A stretch of DNA of 55,277 nucleotides, from positions 16,583 through 71,859 of the forward strand of contig JAGWBY010000005.1 of the NCBI GenBank assembly GCA_021295675.1. Reading direction: 5' to 3'. The notes beneath the pieces were generated by a model, which worked only from the letters and a program-made list of their open reading frames with translations, was not told the DNA's origin and did not search any database. The position numbers were made by a program, and so were the translations under genes. Source of the DNA: Candidatus Latescibacterota bacterium. GTDB lineage: Bacteria > Latescibacterota > UBA2968 > UBA8231. Positions 25,471 to 34,420 of this stretch are shown piece after piece; positions within the stretch are counted from its first letter, which is position 1, and each line of letters opens with the position of its first letter.

Positions 25471-26295
25471 TCAAATCCCGTAAACCCGAGCGGCGTTCTC
25501 CCCCAGCACTTTGTCCCTATCACCCTCGTCTAGCTCCGCGGCGAAAGTGCGGACTATTTCCAAACTCTGCCGGTACGTGATATGGCGGCCAACCGGCGGC
25601 CAGTCCGACCCCCACAGCAGGCGGTCGGCGCCCAAGCCCTTGAGCAGGCAGTTGAAAAATCCCAGCGCTTGGGGACAGCGGAAATCCCAAGCAGTCGCCG
25701 CGGCCGCGTAGAAGCCCGACGCTTTGATCGACAAATTGGGATAGGCCGCAGCCTGCAGCAGTCCTCCGTACGTCTCGTCTTGGGCATCTGGGCCGCCGGC
25801 CAACCCGGGCAGGGCTAGATGATTGGCGACAAAGCGGATCTCCGGATACTTCTGCGCCAACTCCAGCAAGATTCCGTAATTGGCCGGCCCAATTTGCAGG
25901 TTGCAGACTAAGCCAGTGTCTTTGTACGCCTGCCAGAGCGCGTCGCAAGCCTCTTCCAACATCCACTGCATTCTCTCATCGAGCCTAGGAGGATAGTAAC
26001 TGGTGCCCACAGCACCAAACTCCTCGCCCGCGCGCAAGACCCGCTCAGCCGCGTCTTGCTGGTGCATGGGCACATCCGCCAACACGGCCAGCCGATCGGG
26101 GTGCTCTCGCCCCCACTGGGCGCACTCCTGATTGTTGCCCGGCGAGTACTCCGCCACCACCGGCAGCACGACGGCTTTATCGACTTCGCATTCGTCCATG
26201 TGATGGAGGAGCCGATCTACCCGCCCTAGGTCTTCCCACGGGTCCATAGGAGCAAAGTTGGGCAGTACGTGAACATGAGCGTCTATAACGGGCAT
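25471..26295 (-). CDS. Amidohydrolase family protein (COG2159-like)
   Basis: This 274-residue TIM-barrel hydrolase has the family markers: an N-terminal DAHVHVLP with His7 and His9 as metal ligands, a later NHLALPG histidine, and GSDWPP with the catalytic or metal-binding Asp. Such enzymes decarboxylate or hydrolyse aromatic and aliphatic acids and lactones. The substrate is unknown. AAGGAGAT stands before its ATG. It is the first gene of a likely minus-strand unit with the PhyH gene (27-bp gap). Confidence 0.9.
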   Translation of the reverse strand: MPVIDAHVHVLPNFAPMDPWEDLGRVDRLLHHMDECEVDKAVVLPVVAEYSPGNNQECAQWGREHPDRLAVLADVPMHQQDAAERVLRAGEEFGAVGTSYYPPRLDERMQWMLEEACDALWQAYKDTGLVCNLQIGPANYGILLELAQKYPEIRFVANHLALPGLAGGPDAQDETYGGLLQAAAYPNLSIKASGFYAAAATAWDFRCPQALGFFNCLLKGLGADRLLWGSDWPPVGRHITYRQSLEIVRTFAAELDEGDRDKVLGENAARVYGI

Positions 26296-26485
26296 AACAT
26301 CTCCTTATTCGTTTGATCTGCTACACAGTATGTACGCAATAACGCACCGATTCACCAATTTCGCAACGCACTGCCGACGGGCCATCTATTCCAACATTTA
26401 TCTTGTTGGCTCAATACCGCGTCCGTATTCTTAGAATCACTTTACCGCAACAGATCTCCCACTCAACAGAAAAAGGAGAAAGACC
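26296..26485. promoter_or_regulatory. Divergent promoter region of the amidohydrolase and Gfo-like genes
   Basis: A 190-bp spacer separates two divergent genes. It contains the inverted repeat CCAACA (26391-26396) / TGTTGG (26404-26409), a possible operator. A strong AAAAGGAGAAAG ribosome-binding site ends the region before the plus-strand gene. No coding sequence was recognised. Confidence 0.4.
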
Positions 26486-27445
26486 ATGTTGAATGTACCT
26501 CTCGTCAGAGTGGGCGTTCTAACCTGCGCCCGCTACGTGCATATCACGGGGATATGGGGTCCGATCATTGACCCCACCTGCCAGCAGCAATTCAAGGGCT
26601 GCACGACGCGTATGACTGGCATGGTCATGACCCACGTTTGGGATATGGATAAAGAAGGCGTCAAGGACTTCTGCGATACCTACAAAGGGGTCGAAGCGGT
26701 GGAGAACTATTGGGATATGGTCGGCAAGGTAGACGGCGTCATCCTCTCCGATTTTGATTCGACCCTGCATTTCAAAGAATTGGCCAGACCCTATTTGGAG
26801 GCCGGCGTCCCCATCTTCATCAACCGCCCTTTTGCCCTCAACCTCCAAGACGCGCAGGAAATAATCGATTTGTCCAAAAAGCACGACACGCCCATCATGT
26901 CGGGTTCATCCTTCGGCTCGGCACCGGAAATTGAGCACATCAAACGCGAAGTGGCGGCCATTGAACCGATCAGCATGTCCGATTACGCTACTCACGGCAT
27001 TCACGGCCTGTACATGATCTACGCGTGTATCGGCGGCGGCGTTAAGAGCGTGGCCTACCAGACGCCCGACTGGCATGTCCCCAATGGTCACCTCACCTTT
27101 GAGTACGAACCCAGAGGAGAAGGCGGGAAGACTTTTTACGGATCGCTGCAGGAAATATCGGGAACCTGGGGCTGGATTCGGGTGTTCGGGGAGCGCACCT
27201 TCGAGCAGTTCGTGCACAGCGGCATCCACTTCTGGGTTCCCCTGCTGTTGGAAATGCAGGAGATGTTCGAAACCCGAAAAATGCCCGAGCCCTACGAGGC
27301 CATCTACGAGAAGGTGCAGATGTTTCTCGCCGGCTTCAAATCGCACGTGGAGTGTGGCGGTGCCCCGGTGGGGCTGGACGAAATCGGCGACTGGACGGCT
27401 CCACTGCTCAATCCCGATCCGTACCCCGACGGGTTTTTCGGGTAG
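26486..27445 (+). CDS. Divergent Gfo/Idh/MocA-like protein
   Basis: This 319-residue cytosolic protein resembles the Gfo/Idh/MocA dehydrogenase fold: a strand at the N-terminus, then DGVILSDFDSTLHFKELARPYLEAGVPIFINRPFALNLQDA, which matches the cofactor/substrate region of the family (usually ...EKPLALTxxEA). Two things are unusual. The N-terminal dinucleotide loop lacks a clear GxGxxG, and Asn113-Arg114-Pro115 replaces the normal Glu-Lys-Pro, where Lys is the conserved catalytic/binding residue. It may be a degraded or re-purposed oxidoreductase. It opens a plus-strand stretch divergent from the amidohydrolase. Confidence 0.65.
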   Translation: MLNVPLVRVGVLTCARYVHITGIWGPIIDPTCQQQFKGCTTRMTGMVMTHVWDMDKEGVKDFCDTYKGVEAVENYWDMVGKVDGVILSDFDSTLHFKELARPYLEAGVPIFINRPFALNLQDAQEIIDLSKKHDTPIMSGSSFGSAPEIEHIKREVAAIEPISMSDYATHGIHGLYMIYACIGGGVKSVAYQTPDWHVPNGHLTFEYEPRGEGGKTFYGSLQEISGTWGWIRVFGERTFEQFVHSGIHFWVPLLLEMQEMFETRKMPEPYEAIYEKVQMFLAGFKSHVECGGAPVGLDEIGDWTAPLLNPDPYPDGFFG

Positions 27446-27588
27446 GCTCGGTTGTTGCGCACGCAAAAATAGATTGCATGGCAGCCGTCTTTTATGATGG
27501 AGCACGAAAGGCTGGTCTATCCCCTCGTCTAGGTTGCAGGGGCAGGCTGATAGAGGGCAATAATGACAATAACAAGGCAGATCGCTCT

Positions 27589-29820
27589 ATGCGGGTCCCA
27601 ATTATTGTAGGATGGCTTCTTGTCTTGATAGCCTGTACCGAGCGAGAGCAGGCGGCCAGCACCCAGCACATGGCTGAACTCCTAGAAGACATAGCCGTCA
27701 ATGTCGATCCCGCCACGCATCCGTATGTAAATCTGGACCGAGTTGCGTATTTCCGCTCTCAGTTGGACCACCTACGCCAATCCAGTGCGGCCACCACTCC
27801 TCGGGGGCGAGATCAAATCCTACAAGCCCGATTTTCTCTTGCCAACGAACTGCTGCAAGCCGGCCAATCAGAGCAAGCAGTGCAGGAATACCGGCAACTA
27901 CAGACTGTAGTCCACCATCCTCGGCTTCGTCATTCTCTCCAACTGCTAGTGGGCTTGGCCTATCTCCGTTTGGGCGAACAAGAAAACTGTATTGTGCAAC
28001 ACAATATCGACTCTTGCCTAATGCCGATTCGCGGCACCGGCGTGCACCAAATAAAGCGCGGATCGAGCGCTGCTATCGAGGAGTTTTTAGGAGTTCTGAG
28101 CAGAGATCCAAGCAATTTGTCGGCTCGTTGGTTACTCAATATCGCCTATATGACGCTGGGTCAGTACCCGGAAGAGGTGCCGCAGAGCTTGCTGATTCCA
28201 CCCGAAATCTTCACCTCTGACTACGACATTGGGGTTTTCCGCGATGTCGCTCCCCAACTGGGGTTGGATGTGGTGGGACTTTCGGGGGGGGCCATTATGG
28301 AAGACTTTGACGGCGACGGCTACCTCGATATCGTGGCTTCATCTTGGGGACTGCGCGACCCACTCAGCTACTTCCGCAACCAAGGAGACGGCACCTTCGC
28401 CGATCGCACTCAAGCGGCAGGTTTGGAAGGTATTGTGGGTGGCTTGAATATCTGCCAAGCCGACTACGATAATAACGGCTATGCAGATGTACTGGTGCTG
28501 CGCGGCGCTTGGCTCGACGAGGGACGCTACCCCAACTCGCTGTTGGCCAATCGGGGAAATGGGCGCTTTTTCGATGCAACCGAGGCAGCCGGCTTGCTCG
28601 CTTTCCACCCAACCCAGACAGCGGCCTGGGGCGATTTTGACAACGACGGTTGGATCGACCTATTTGTCGGCAACGAATCTCAGGGTAGCGCCATTCATCC
28701 GTGCGAGTTGTTCCGCAACCAAGGCGAAGAGTCTGGGCGCGGAGTATCGGCGGTACAATTCGTCGATGTGGCCGAGACAGCAGGACTCGATGTGGTCGGC
28801 TGGGTTAAAGGAGTGGTCTGGGGCGACTACGACAACGATGGACAATTGGACCTGTACATCTCGCGTTTGAAACCCGAAGAGTCTAATATGCTCTTCCACA
28901 ATCAGGGGAGTGGGCGTTTTGTCGATGTGACGGCCACGGCAGGTGTAGCCGGGCCACCCTATAGTTTTCCGACTTGGTTCTGGGATTACGACAACGACGG
29001 GTGGCAGGATCTATTCGTCGCCGGTTTCAAGGGCGAGGTAGCGGACGTGGCGGCCGCTTATTTGGGCTTGCCGCACCGCGCTGAAGAACCTCGTCTATAC
29101 CGCAACAACCGCGACGGCACTTTTACCGATGTCACGCACGAGGTAGGGCTCGACGAACCCCTCCTAGCCATGGGCAGCAATTTCGGCGACCTAGACAACG
29201 ACGGGTACCAAGATTGTTATATCGGCACCGGCGACCCGTATATGGCTACGATAGTCCCCAACCGCATGTTCCGCAATGCCGACGGCAATTTCTTCCAAGA
29301 TGTCACCACCTCGGGTGGCTTTGGGCATTTGCAAAAGGGCCACGGCGTGGCTTTTGGCGATATTGACCACGATGGAGATCAAGATGTTTTTTCGGTCATT
29401 GGCGGGGCTTTTACCGGCGATGTCTATCAGAACGTCCTCTTTGCCAATCCAGGCCACGGCAATCATTGGATCAAGCTCCGGCTCGAGGGTAGGCGTACCA
29501 ATCGGGCCGCCATTGGAGCGCGCGTAAAGGTGAGCGTGAACACCGCACATGGCAGCCGCGATATTTATTCCACGGTGACCAGCGGAGGCAGTTTTGGTGC
29601 CTCCAGCCTGCAATGCGAAATAGGTCTAGGACAGGCTGAGTCCATCCAGGCGATCGAAATCGTCTGGCCCACCAGCGGAGAGGTGCAGGTTTTCAACAAC
29701 GTCGAGATGGACCAATACCTATATATCCGCGAAGGTGATTCGCATCCGACTCGCCGGCAGTTTAAATCTTTTGCCATCAACCCAAGCAATGAATCGGACG
29801 GGATGGCACACAACCACTAG
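27589..29820 (+). CDS. CRTAC1-like lipoprotein: TPR-like N-terminus, FG-GAP repeats, ASPIC/UnbV domain
   Basis: This 743-residue protein begins at ATG 27589 with a lipoprotein signal (GWLLVLIAC, lipobox LIAC); upstream in-frame codons lack any signal. Residues about 60-190 are helical with TPR-like periodicity. From about 205 on there are many VCBS/FG-GAP repeats with calcium-binding patterns (DFDGDGYLDI, DYDNNGYADV, DFDNDGWIDL, DYDNDGQLDL, DLDNDGYQD, DIDHDGDQDVF). The last part (about 620-700) is the ASPIC/UnbV module (AIGARVKVSV...GGSFGASS). It is likely a lipid-anchored surface or periplasmic propeller. It heads an operon with a TPR protein and another CRTAC1-like gene. Confidence 0.85.
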   Translation: MRVPIIVGWLLVLIACTEREQAASTQHMAELLEDIAVNVDPATHPYVNLDRVAYFRSQLDHLRQSSAATTPRGRDQILQARFSLANELLQAGQSEQAVQEYRQLQTVVHHPRLRHSLQLLVGLAYLRLGEQENCIVQHNIDSCLMPIRGTGVHQIKRGSSAAIEEFLGVLSRDPSNLSARWLLNIAYMTLGQYPEEVPQSLLIPPEIFTSDYDIGVFRDVAPQLGLDVVGLSGGAIMEDFDGDGYLDIVASSWGLRDPLSYFRNQGDGTFADRTQAAGLEGIVGGLNICQADYDNNGYADVLVLRGAWLDEGRYPNSLLANRGNGRFFDATEAAGLLAFHPTQTAAWGDFDNDGWIDLFVGNESQGSAIHPCELFRNQGEESGRGVSAVQFVDVAETAGLDVVGWVKGVVWGDYDNDGQLDLYISRLKPEESNMLFHNQGSGRFVDVTATAGVAGPPYSFPTWFWDYDNDGWQDLFVAGFKGEVADVAAAYLGLPHRAEEPRLYRNNRDGTFTDVTHEVGLDEPLLAMGSNFGDLDNDGYQDCYIGTGDPYMATIVPNRMFRNADGNFFQDVTTSGGFGHLQKGHGVAFGDIDHDGDQDVFSVIGGAFTGDVYQNVLFANPGHGNHWIKLRLEGRRTNRAAIGARVKVSVNTAHGSRDIYSTVTSGGSFGASSLQCEIGLGQAESIQAIEIVWPTSGEVQVFNNVEMDQYLYIREGDSHPTRRQFKSFAINPSNESDGMAHNH

Positions 29821-29877
29821 TCTCCCCTGCTCGCCCGGCAAGACTCACAGCGCCCTTTGGGAGAGGATGATTTCTTT

Positions 29878-31434
29878 ATGTATTTTTCAAAGCTACGAAA
29901 GGCATTGCATACTCTTTGCCGAATCGGCTATGCAATTTCATTGATATGTATCCTGTACCACGTTGGGGCCGCGCATGGACAGGATAGCGAGGCGAGTGCT
30001 TCCTCAAGGAGCCAGGAGCATTATAGGCTCGGCATGAGCCATGCCCAAAGGGGCGACTACGAAAGCGCGGAGAGGGAGTACAAGCAAGCAATAGAGTTAG
30101 ATGCCAATAATATCTATCCGCACGACGGCCTTGGTTTCATCTACGCCTTACAAAACCGATTGGGCGAGGCGGAAGAGGAATTTGCCAAGGTGCTCCAGAT
30201 TGATCCAAGCTACGCACCGGCGCACTACAAGTTGGGTAAAATTTTTTTCATTCGCCAAGAGTACGACGAGGCTTTCAATTCTTACCAAAAGGCCATCGAG
30301 GCCAACCCCAAGTATTTTCCCGCTCACCACGGCTTGGGTATCATCTACATGCAGACCCAAGATAGGGCTAAAGCAGCAGAGCATTTCAAAGCTGTTATCG
30401 CCCTCAATCCCAACTACGGTCCCTCGCGCTACCGGCTCGGGATGATATACCTAGAAGAAGGGGCCTATTCTCAAGCCATAGAGGAATTGCGACAGGCGGC
30501 CAAGCTGGTCGCCAACGAACCGTCTATCCACTTCGTCTTGGGGAACGCCTATATGGCAATAGGCAAGCTTGCAGAGGCCGCAGAAGCATTCCACAAAACA
30601 TTGCAACTCGAGCCAAATTGGGCCGAGGTACACGATAAACTGGGCTTGGTCTATACCGACCAGTCCCTAGCCCTACTAGGGGCTGTCATGGCGGACCAAG
30701 ATAAGCTAACGGCCGCTGTTGAGGAGCATCGCAAGGCCGTGGAATTGGCCCCTGAAAACGGCTGGTTCCAGCACAATCTAGGTATGGCCTATGAACGCCA
30801 ACGACAGTACGACGAAGCAGCCGAGCAGTTCATCAAGGCACTCGCAGTTAATCCCGATATGGCCTACACCCGTTATCGGCTCGGCATGATCTACTCAAGA
30901 GACAAAAAATACCAAGAAGCCATTGAAGAATACCAGCAGGCCATCCAGCTCGAGCCCGACCGGTCGGTTTTCCACTACGCCTTGGGGGCCGTATATGCCA
31001 AGATCGGCAGAGCGGAAGAGGCGATTGGCAAATTCAAAAAAGCCATCGAACTCGACTACTACAATGCCGAAGCACATTTCGGTCTGGCCAACGCCTATCT
31101 GAAACAGGGCAAAGGTGAGGAGGGCGCAAAGGGGATGGAGATTTTCAAAAAACTGCGCGAAGGCAATATAGCGGATTTGGAACAACGGGTCGCTTTAGTG
31201 CCCGATAATCCAAAATACCACGGCGAATTGGCCGCTCACTATACCCAACAAGGCAGATATATAAAGGCGATCAATGAGTACAAGCTAGCCATTGGTCTCG
31301 ATCCGCATAATCTCGAGTACCTCCGGCTGCTCCAAGATGCCTATATCAAAGCAGGGCGCTATCGGGAAGCGGAAGAGCAACAGGAGATTATCCAGAGCTT
31401 GGACGCCAAACGACAGCAGACTCCCACCCCATAG
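29878..31434 (+). CDS. Secreted tetratricopeptide-repeat protein
   Basis: This 518-residue protein has a signal peptide (hydrophobic ISLICILYHVGAAHG, then QDSE). More than ten TPR repeats follow, each with the usual A-x-A pattern and LGMIY/LGxAY helix starts. The start ATG at 29878 follows GAGAGGA by about 11 bases; a TTG seven codons upstream is possible but gives a longer N-terminus. It probably is a periplasmic adaptor for the flanking CRTAC1-like proteins, which themselves carry no long helical repeat array. It ends 15 bases before the next gene. Confidence 0.88.
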   Translation: MYFSKLRKALHTLCRIGYAISLICILYHVGAAHGQDSEASASSRSQEHYRLGMSHAQRGDYESAEREYKQAIELDANNIYPHDGLGFIYALQNRLGEAEEEFAKVLQIDPSYAPAHYKLGKIFFIRQEYDEAFNSYQKAIEANPKYFPAHHGLGIIYMQTQDRAKAAEHFKAVIALNPNYGPSRYRLGMIYLEEGAYSQAIEELRQAAKLVANEPSIHFVLGNAYMAIGKLAEAAEAFHKTLQLEPNWAEVHDKLGLVYTDQSLALLGAVMADQDKLTAAVEEHRKAVELAPENGWFQHNLGMAYERQRQYDEAAEQFIKALAVNPDMAYTRYRLGMIYSRDKKYQEAIEEYQQAIQLEPDRSVFHYALGAVYAKIGRAEEAIGKFKKAIELDYYNAEAHFGLANAYLKQGKGEEGAKGMEIFKKLREGNIADLEQRVALVPDNPKYHGELAAHYTQQGRYIKAINEYKLAIGLDPHNLEYLRLLQDAYIKAGRYREAEEQQEIIQSLDAKRQQTPTP

Positions 31435-31449
31435 AGACTGTTGGTTTAT

Positions 31450-33126
31450 ATGCATTTCTTTTTTTTCCTACTCATTTCCTCACGGCTTTTAGCTGTCGAA
31501 GGACAGACAGTAGAAAGGCGAGTCCAGTTTGTGGATGTAGCGGAGGAAGTGGGGGTTGTGGCACAGAACGTCTCCGGGGATAGCGAACAGACGTACTTAG
31601 TCGACAGCATGATGGGAGGATCGGCTTTTTTCGACTATGATCAGGACGGCGATTTGGATTTGTACATCTTGAACGGGTCGAAGGTGGTTGGCTTTCCAGA
31701 CCAAGAACACCCGCGCAATACTTTTTATAGAAACGAGCGCGGCAAATTCGTCGATGCTACCGACGAAGCGAACTTGGGCGACGCAGGCTGGGGAATGGGA
31801 TGCGCCGTCGCCGATTACGACAACGATGGCGACTTGGACATTTACATAACCAACTACGGCAGGAACGTACTGTACGCTAACCAAGGCGACGGGACTTTTG
31901 TCGATGTGACCGAGTACGCCCAAGTAGGAGACGAGCGATTCGGCACAGGATGCGCCTTCCTCGATTACGATGGCGACGGATATCTAGATCTGTACGTAGC
32001 CAACTACGTCGATTTCAAGCACTTTCTGCAGACCACTCCCAATAAGTCCTATATGTGGAAAGGTTTAAGGGTTCACTTCGGACCGCGCGGCATGAAGGGG
32101 AGTGGTGATATCCTGTATCGCAACCAAGGCGACGGGACTTTTGCCGATGTGACCGTGGAAGCGCGGGTGGTGGACCAAGATAAGCTCTACGGTATGGGCG
32201 TGATCGGCGGCGATTACGACCGGGACGGCGATGTGGACATCTATGTGGCCAACGACACCGGAGCCAACTTCCTTTATCAGAACCAAGGCGACGGGACTTT
32301 TGCCGATATCGGCTGGATGATCGGTGCTGCCTATGGTGAAAGCGGCGAGGCCCAAGGCTGTATGGGCATTGCCTATGGGGATTACGACAACGACCTGTAC
32401 CAAGACATATTAGTCACCAACTTCTGGGAGCAGACCAACACGCTTTACCACAACGACCGCGGCACATTCTTTTCCGACCTCAGCTTTGACGCCGGCGTGG
32501 GCAAGGAGAGTTTCCAGTTTTTGGCTTGGGGCACCGAGTTTTTCGACTATGACAACGACGGCGATAAAGATCTTTTCGTGGCCAATGGCCACCTCTTTCC
32601 CCAATTGGACAGGGCCAATCTAGGCACTAGCTATGCCCAGACCAATCAACTCTTTGAAAATTTGGGCGATGGCACCTTCGCGGAGGTATCTCAGGTATCA
32701 GGGGAGGGCTTGGAGATAAAAAAAGTGAGCAGAGGGGCTTCCTTTGGAGATTACGACGACGATGGGGATCTGGACATATTTGTCCTGAATATCAACGATC
32801 GCCCCACTTTGTTGCGCAACGACGGAGGCAATGAGAACAACTGGTTAATGGTCAAGACTATAGGCACTGAAAGCAACAGAGACGGCATAGGGGCTAGGAT
32901 TGAGGTGCGCTGTGGAGGGCTCACGCAAAGCGCCGAAATCCGGAGTGGTGCTAGCTATCTTTCGCACAATGATCTGAGGGCCCATTTCGGCTTGGGGCAG
33001 AGAGAGGCCATCGACTTACTGGTAGTGCGCTGGCCAAGTGGCCTAGAAGAGAGATTTGCAAATCTCTCCGCCAATAGACTCGTGGTGCTGCAAGAGGGCG
33101 AGGGCATTGTCCACATAGATCAATAG
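31450..33126 (+). CDS. CRTAC1-like secreted protein (FG-GAP repeats and ASPIC/UnbV)
   Basis: This protein of about 558 residues has a signal peptide (HFFFFLLISSRLLAVEGQ), then FG-GAP repeats with many DxDxDG-type calcium sites (DYDQDGDLDL, DYDNDGDLDI, DYDGDGYLDL, DYDRDGDVDI, DYDDDGDLDI). A C-terminal ASPIC/UnbV domain (DGIGARIEVRCGG...SGASYLSHND) follows. A nearly identical DNA unit recurs three times (see findings). The ATG at 31450 gives the signal peptide directly; TTG at 31441 adds three residues. It shares the motif KKVSRGASFGDYD with the convergent CRTAC1-like gene, so the two are paralogues. Confidence 0.88.
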   Translation: MHFFFFLLISSRLLAVEGQTVERRVQFVDVAEEVGVVAQNVSGDSEQTYLVDSMMGGSAFFDYDQDGDLDLYILNGSKVVGFPDQEHPRNTFYRNERGKFVDATDEANLGDAGWGMGCAVADYDNDGDLDIYITNYGRNVLYANQGDGTFVDVTEYAQVGDERFGTGCAFLDYDGDGYLDLYVANYVDFKHFLQTTPNKSYMWKGLRVHFGPRGMKGSGDILYRNQGDGTFADVTVEARVVDQDKLYGMGVIGGDYDRDGDVDIYVANDTGANFLYQNQGDGTFADIGWMIGAAYGESGEAQGCMGIAYGDYDNDLYQDILVTNFWEQTNTLYHNDRGTFFSDLSFDAGVGKESFQFLAWGTEFFDYDNDGDKDLFVANGHLFPQLDRANLGTSYAQTNQLFENLGDGTFAEVSQVSGEGLEIKKVSRGASFGDYDDDGDLDIFVLNINDRPTLLRNDGGNENNWLMVKTIGTESNRDGIGARIEVRCGGLTQSAEIRSGASYLSHNDLRAHFGLGQREAIDLLVVRWPSGLEERFANLSANRLVVLQEGEGIVHIDQ

Positions 33127-33407
33127 TTTGTACACTTTTTGCGATTTTGGCCCAATTTTGTAGAATTTTTCATATATAAATATCTACAAATAAATAACTT
33201 ATGGCTTTATAATTGCGAATTTCATAAAAACAATGCTTTACAAGAATCAGCTTGATTTCCTAGCTCTATTTTTCATATGTTAATACATTGTCTCACAGCT
33301 TCGCTTACCTCGCCACCAAAAAATCGTTTGAAAGGAGGAGATAGAAAATCCCTTTAATCAACCAACCGCTCAAAAGCAGTTTTTTCACCAAGAAAGGATC
33401 TTAGGTG
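33127..33407 (+). promoter_or_regulatory. AT-rich upstream region and leader of the secreted CBM9-like gene
   Basis: These 281 bases are clearly more AT-rich than the surrounding genes. They contain an inverted repeat TTTGTAGA (33157-33164) / TCTACAAA (33183-33190) with an 18-base loop, and an orphan AAAGGAGG (33331-33338) that is not followed by a standard start codon at the right distance. The functional ribosome-binding site is AAGGA (33393-33397). No coding region was recognised. It is likely a long promoter plus leader. Confidence 0.55.
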
Positions 33408-34334
33408 ATGAACAGAGCAACGAATTATAGTTTCTTGGCATTGAGTCTCGTTCTTTTTATTGTCGCTTCCAGTTCGGCTCACCTGCGGACAGACAGAAAC
33501 TGGGCCGCGGTTCAAGTGCCTATTGGCGTCGATGGCATACGAGATGTCCAGATGGACGGAGACATAGGCGAATGGGACAACGTGCCTTCGGTCTTCTGGG
33601 TGACCCATGAAGACCTGATCGAGACCGTCACCGGTACCCAAGGGGATCCCGACCCTTCCAATCTAGCCGAGCGCATCATTTTCGGCTGGAGTCCAGTGAC
33701 CAACATTCTGTATTTCATGGAGGAACGGTTCGACGACCTCTTTTACGGGACCATCGAAAATAATTTCGATACGGTCGAGGTGACCTTGGACTTCGACCAC
33801 AGCGGCGACGCCATCTTCCAGAATGTACAATCGGCGGATTTGGACCCGGAAAGGTGGGAAGGGGCTTTGTCCCAGAATTACCGCTACCAGCTGCACCAAG
33901 AAAATCACATGTGGCTCTGGGGCGGAGCTCCGTGGGCCGGGGTCGAGCCTTATGCCGGTGCCAAATGGAGTTTTGAGGGCGATATCAACGGCGGGGCCGG
34001 AACCCTGTTCATGGAGATGTGGTTCACTCCCTTCGACGATTTGCCTACCAGTTCTACGGGCATAGATGACGAAGATGTGATCGTCCACACTATGCAGGCG
34101 GGCGAAATCATGGGTATTGGTTTTGCCGTCCAGGACGATGACAACGGTGCCGAAGGCTCCTACAACGGCTACTGGACCAACAGCGGCGACACGGAGATCT
34201 ACTTCAAAGCTACCGCTATGGTTGACTACGTCCTGCTTCCCTTTGATGAGAGCATCTGGGTAGCGGGTGAAGACGTAGGCACTGCCGTCGAGTCGGATAG
34301 CTGGGGAGACATCAAGGCGAGTTTTTCCCGCTAA
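33408..34334 (+). CDS. Secreted CBM9/DOMON-like protein
   Basis: This 308-residue protein has an N-terminal signal peptide (FLALSLVLFIVASSSAH) and a single beta-rich domain. It starts VDGIRDVQMDGDIGEWDNVPSVFWV, the IDGxIxEWxxxP pattern typical of CBM9/DOMON-like domains, and continues with FDTVEVTLDFDHSGDA. It is rich in Trp, Asp and Gly. The ATG at 33408 was chosen over the adjoining GTG because of spacing to AAGGA. The gene stands alone: AT-rich leader before it, strong terminator after it, suggesting separate and possibly high expression. Confidence 0.75.
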   Translation: MNRATNYSFLALSLVLFIVASSSAHLRTDRNWAAVQVPIGVDGIRDVQMDGDIGEWDNVPSVFWVTHEDLIETVTGTQGDPDPSNLAERIIFGWSPVTNILYFMEERFDDLFYGTIENNFDTVEVTLDFDHSGDAIFQNVQSADLDPERWEGALSQNYRYQLHQENHMWLWGGAPWAGVEPYAGAKWSFEGDINGGAGTLFMEMWFTPFDDLPTSSTGIDDEDVIVHTMQAGEIMGIGFAVQDDDNGAEGSYNGYWTNSGDTEIYFKATAMVDYVLLPFDESIWVAGEDVGTAVESDSWGDIKASFSR

Positions 34335-34366
34335 GGAGAACAAGTAAGAGAAAAATGAGCAGTTCA

Positions 34367-34396
34367 GGGGGCGAGGTCATCTTCGCCCCCTTTTTT
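34367..34396 (+). terminator. Rho-independent terminator after the CBM9-like gene
   Basis: GGGGGCGAGG (34367-34376) pairs with CTTCGCCCCC (34381-34390), a 10-bp stem with one G-T pair and a 4-base loop, followed directly by six T (34391-34396). It is a textbook intrinsic terminator and isolates the gene from the downstream operon. Confidence 0.93.
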
Positions 34397-34420
34397 AATA
34401 ATTTTGCCAAAGGATTGGTC

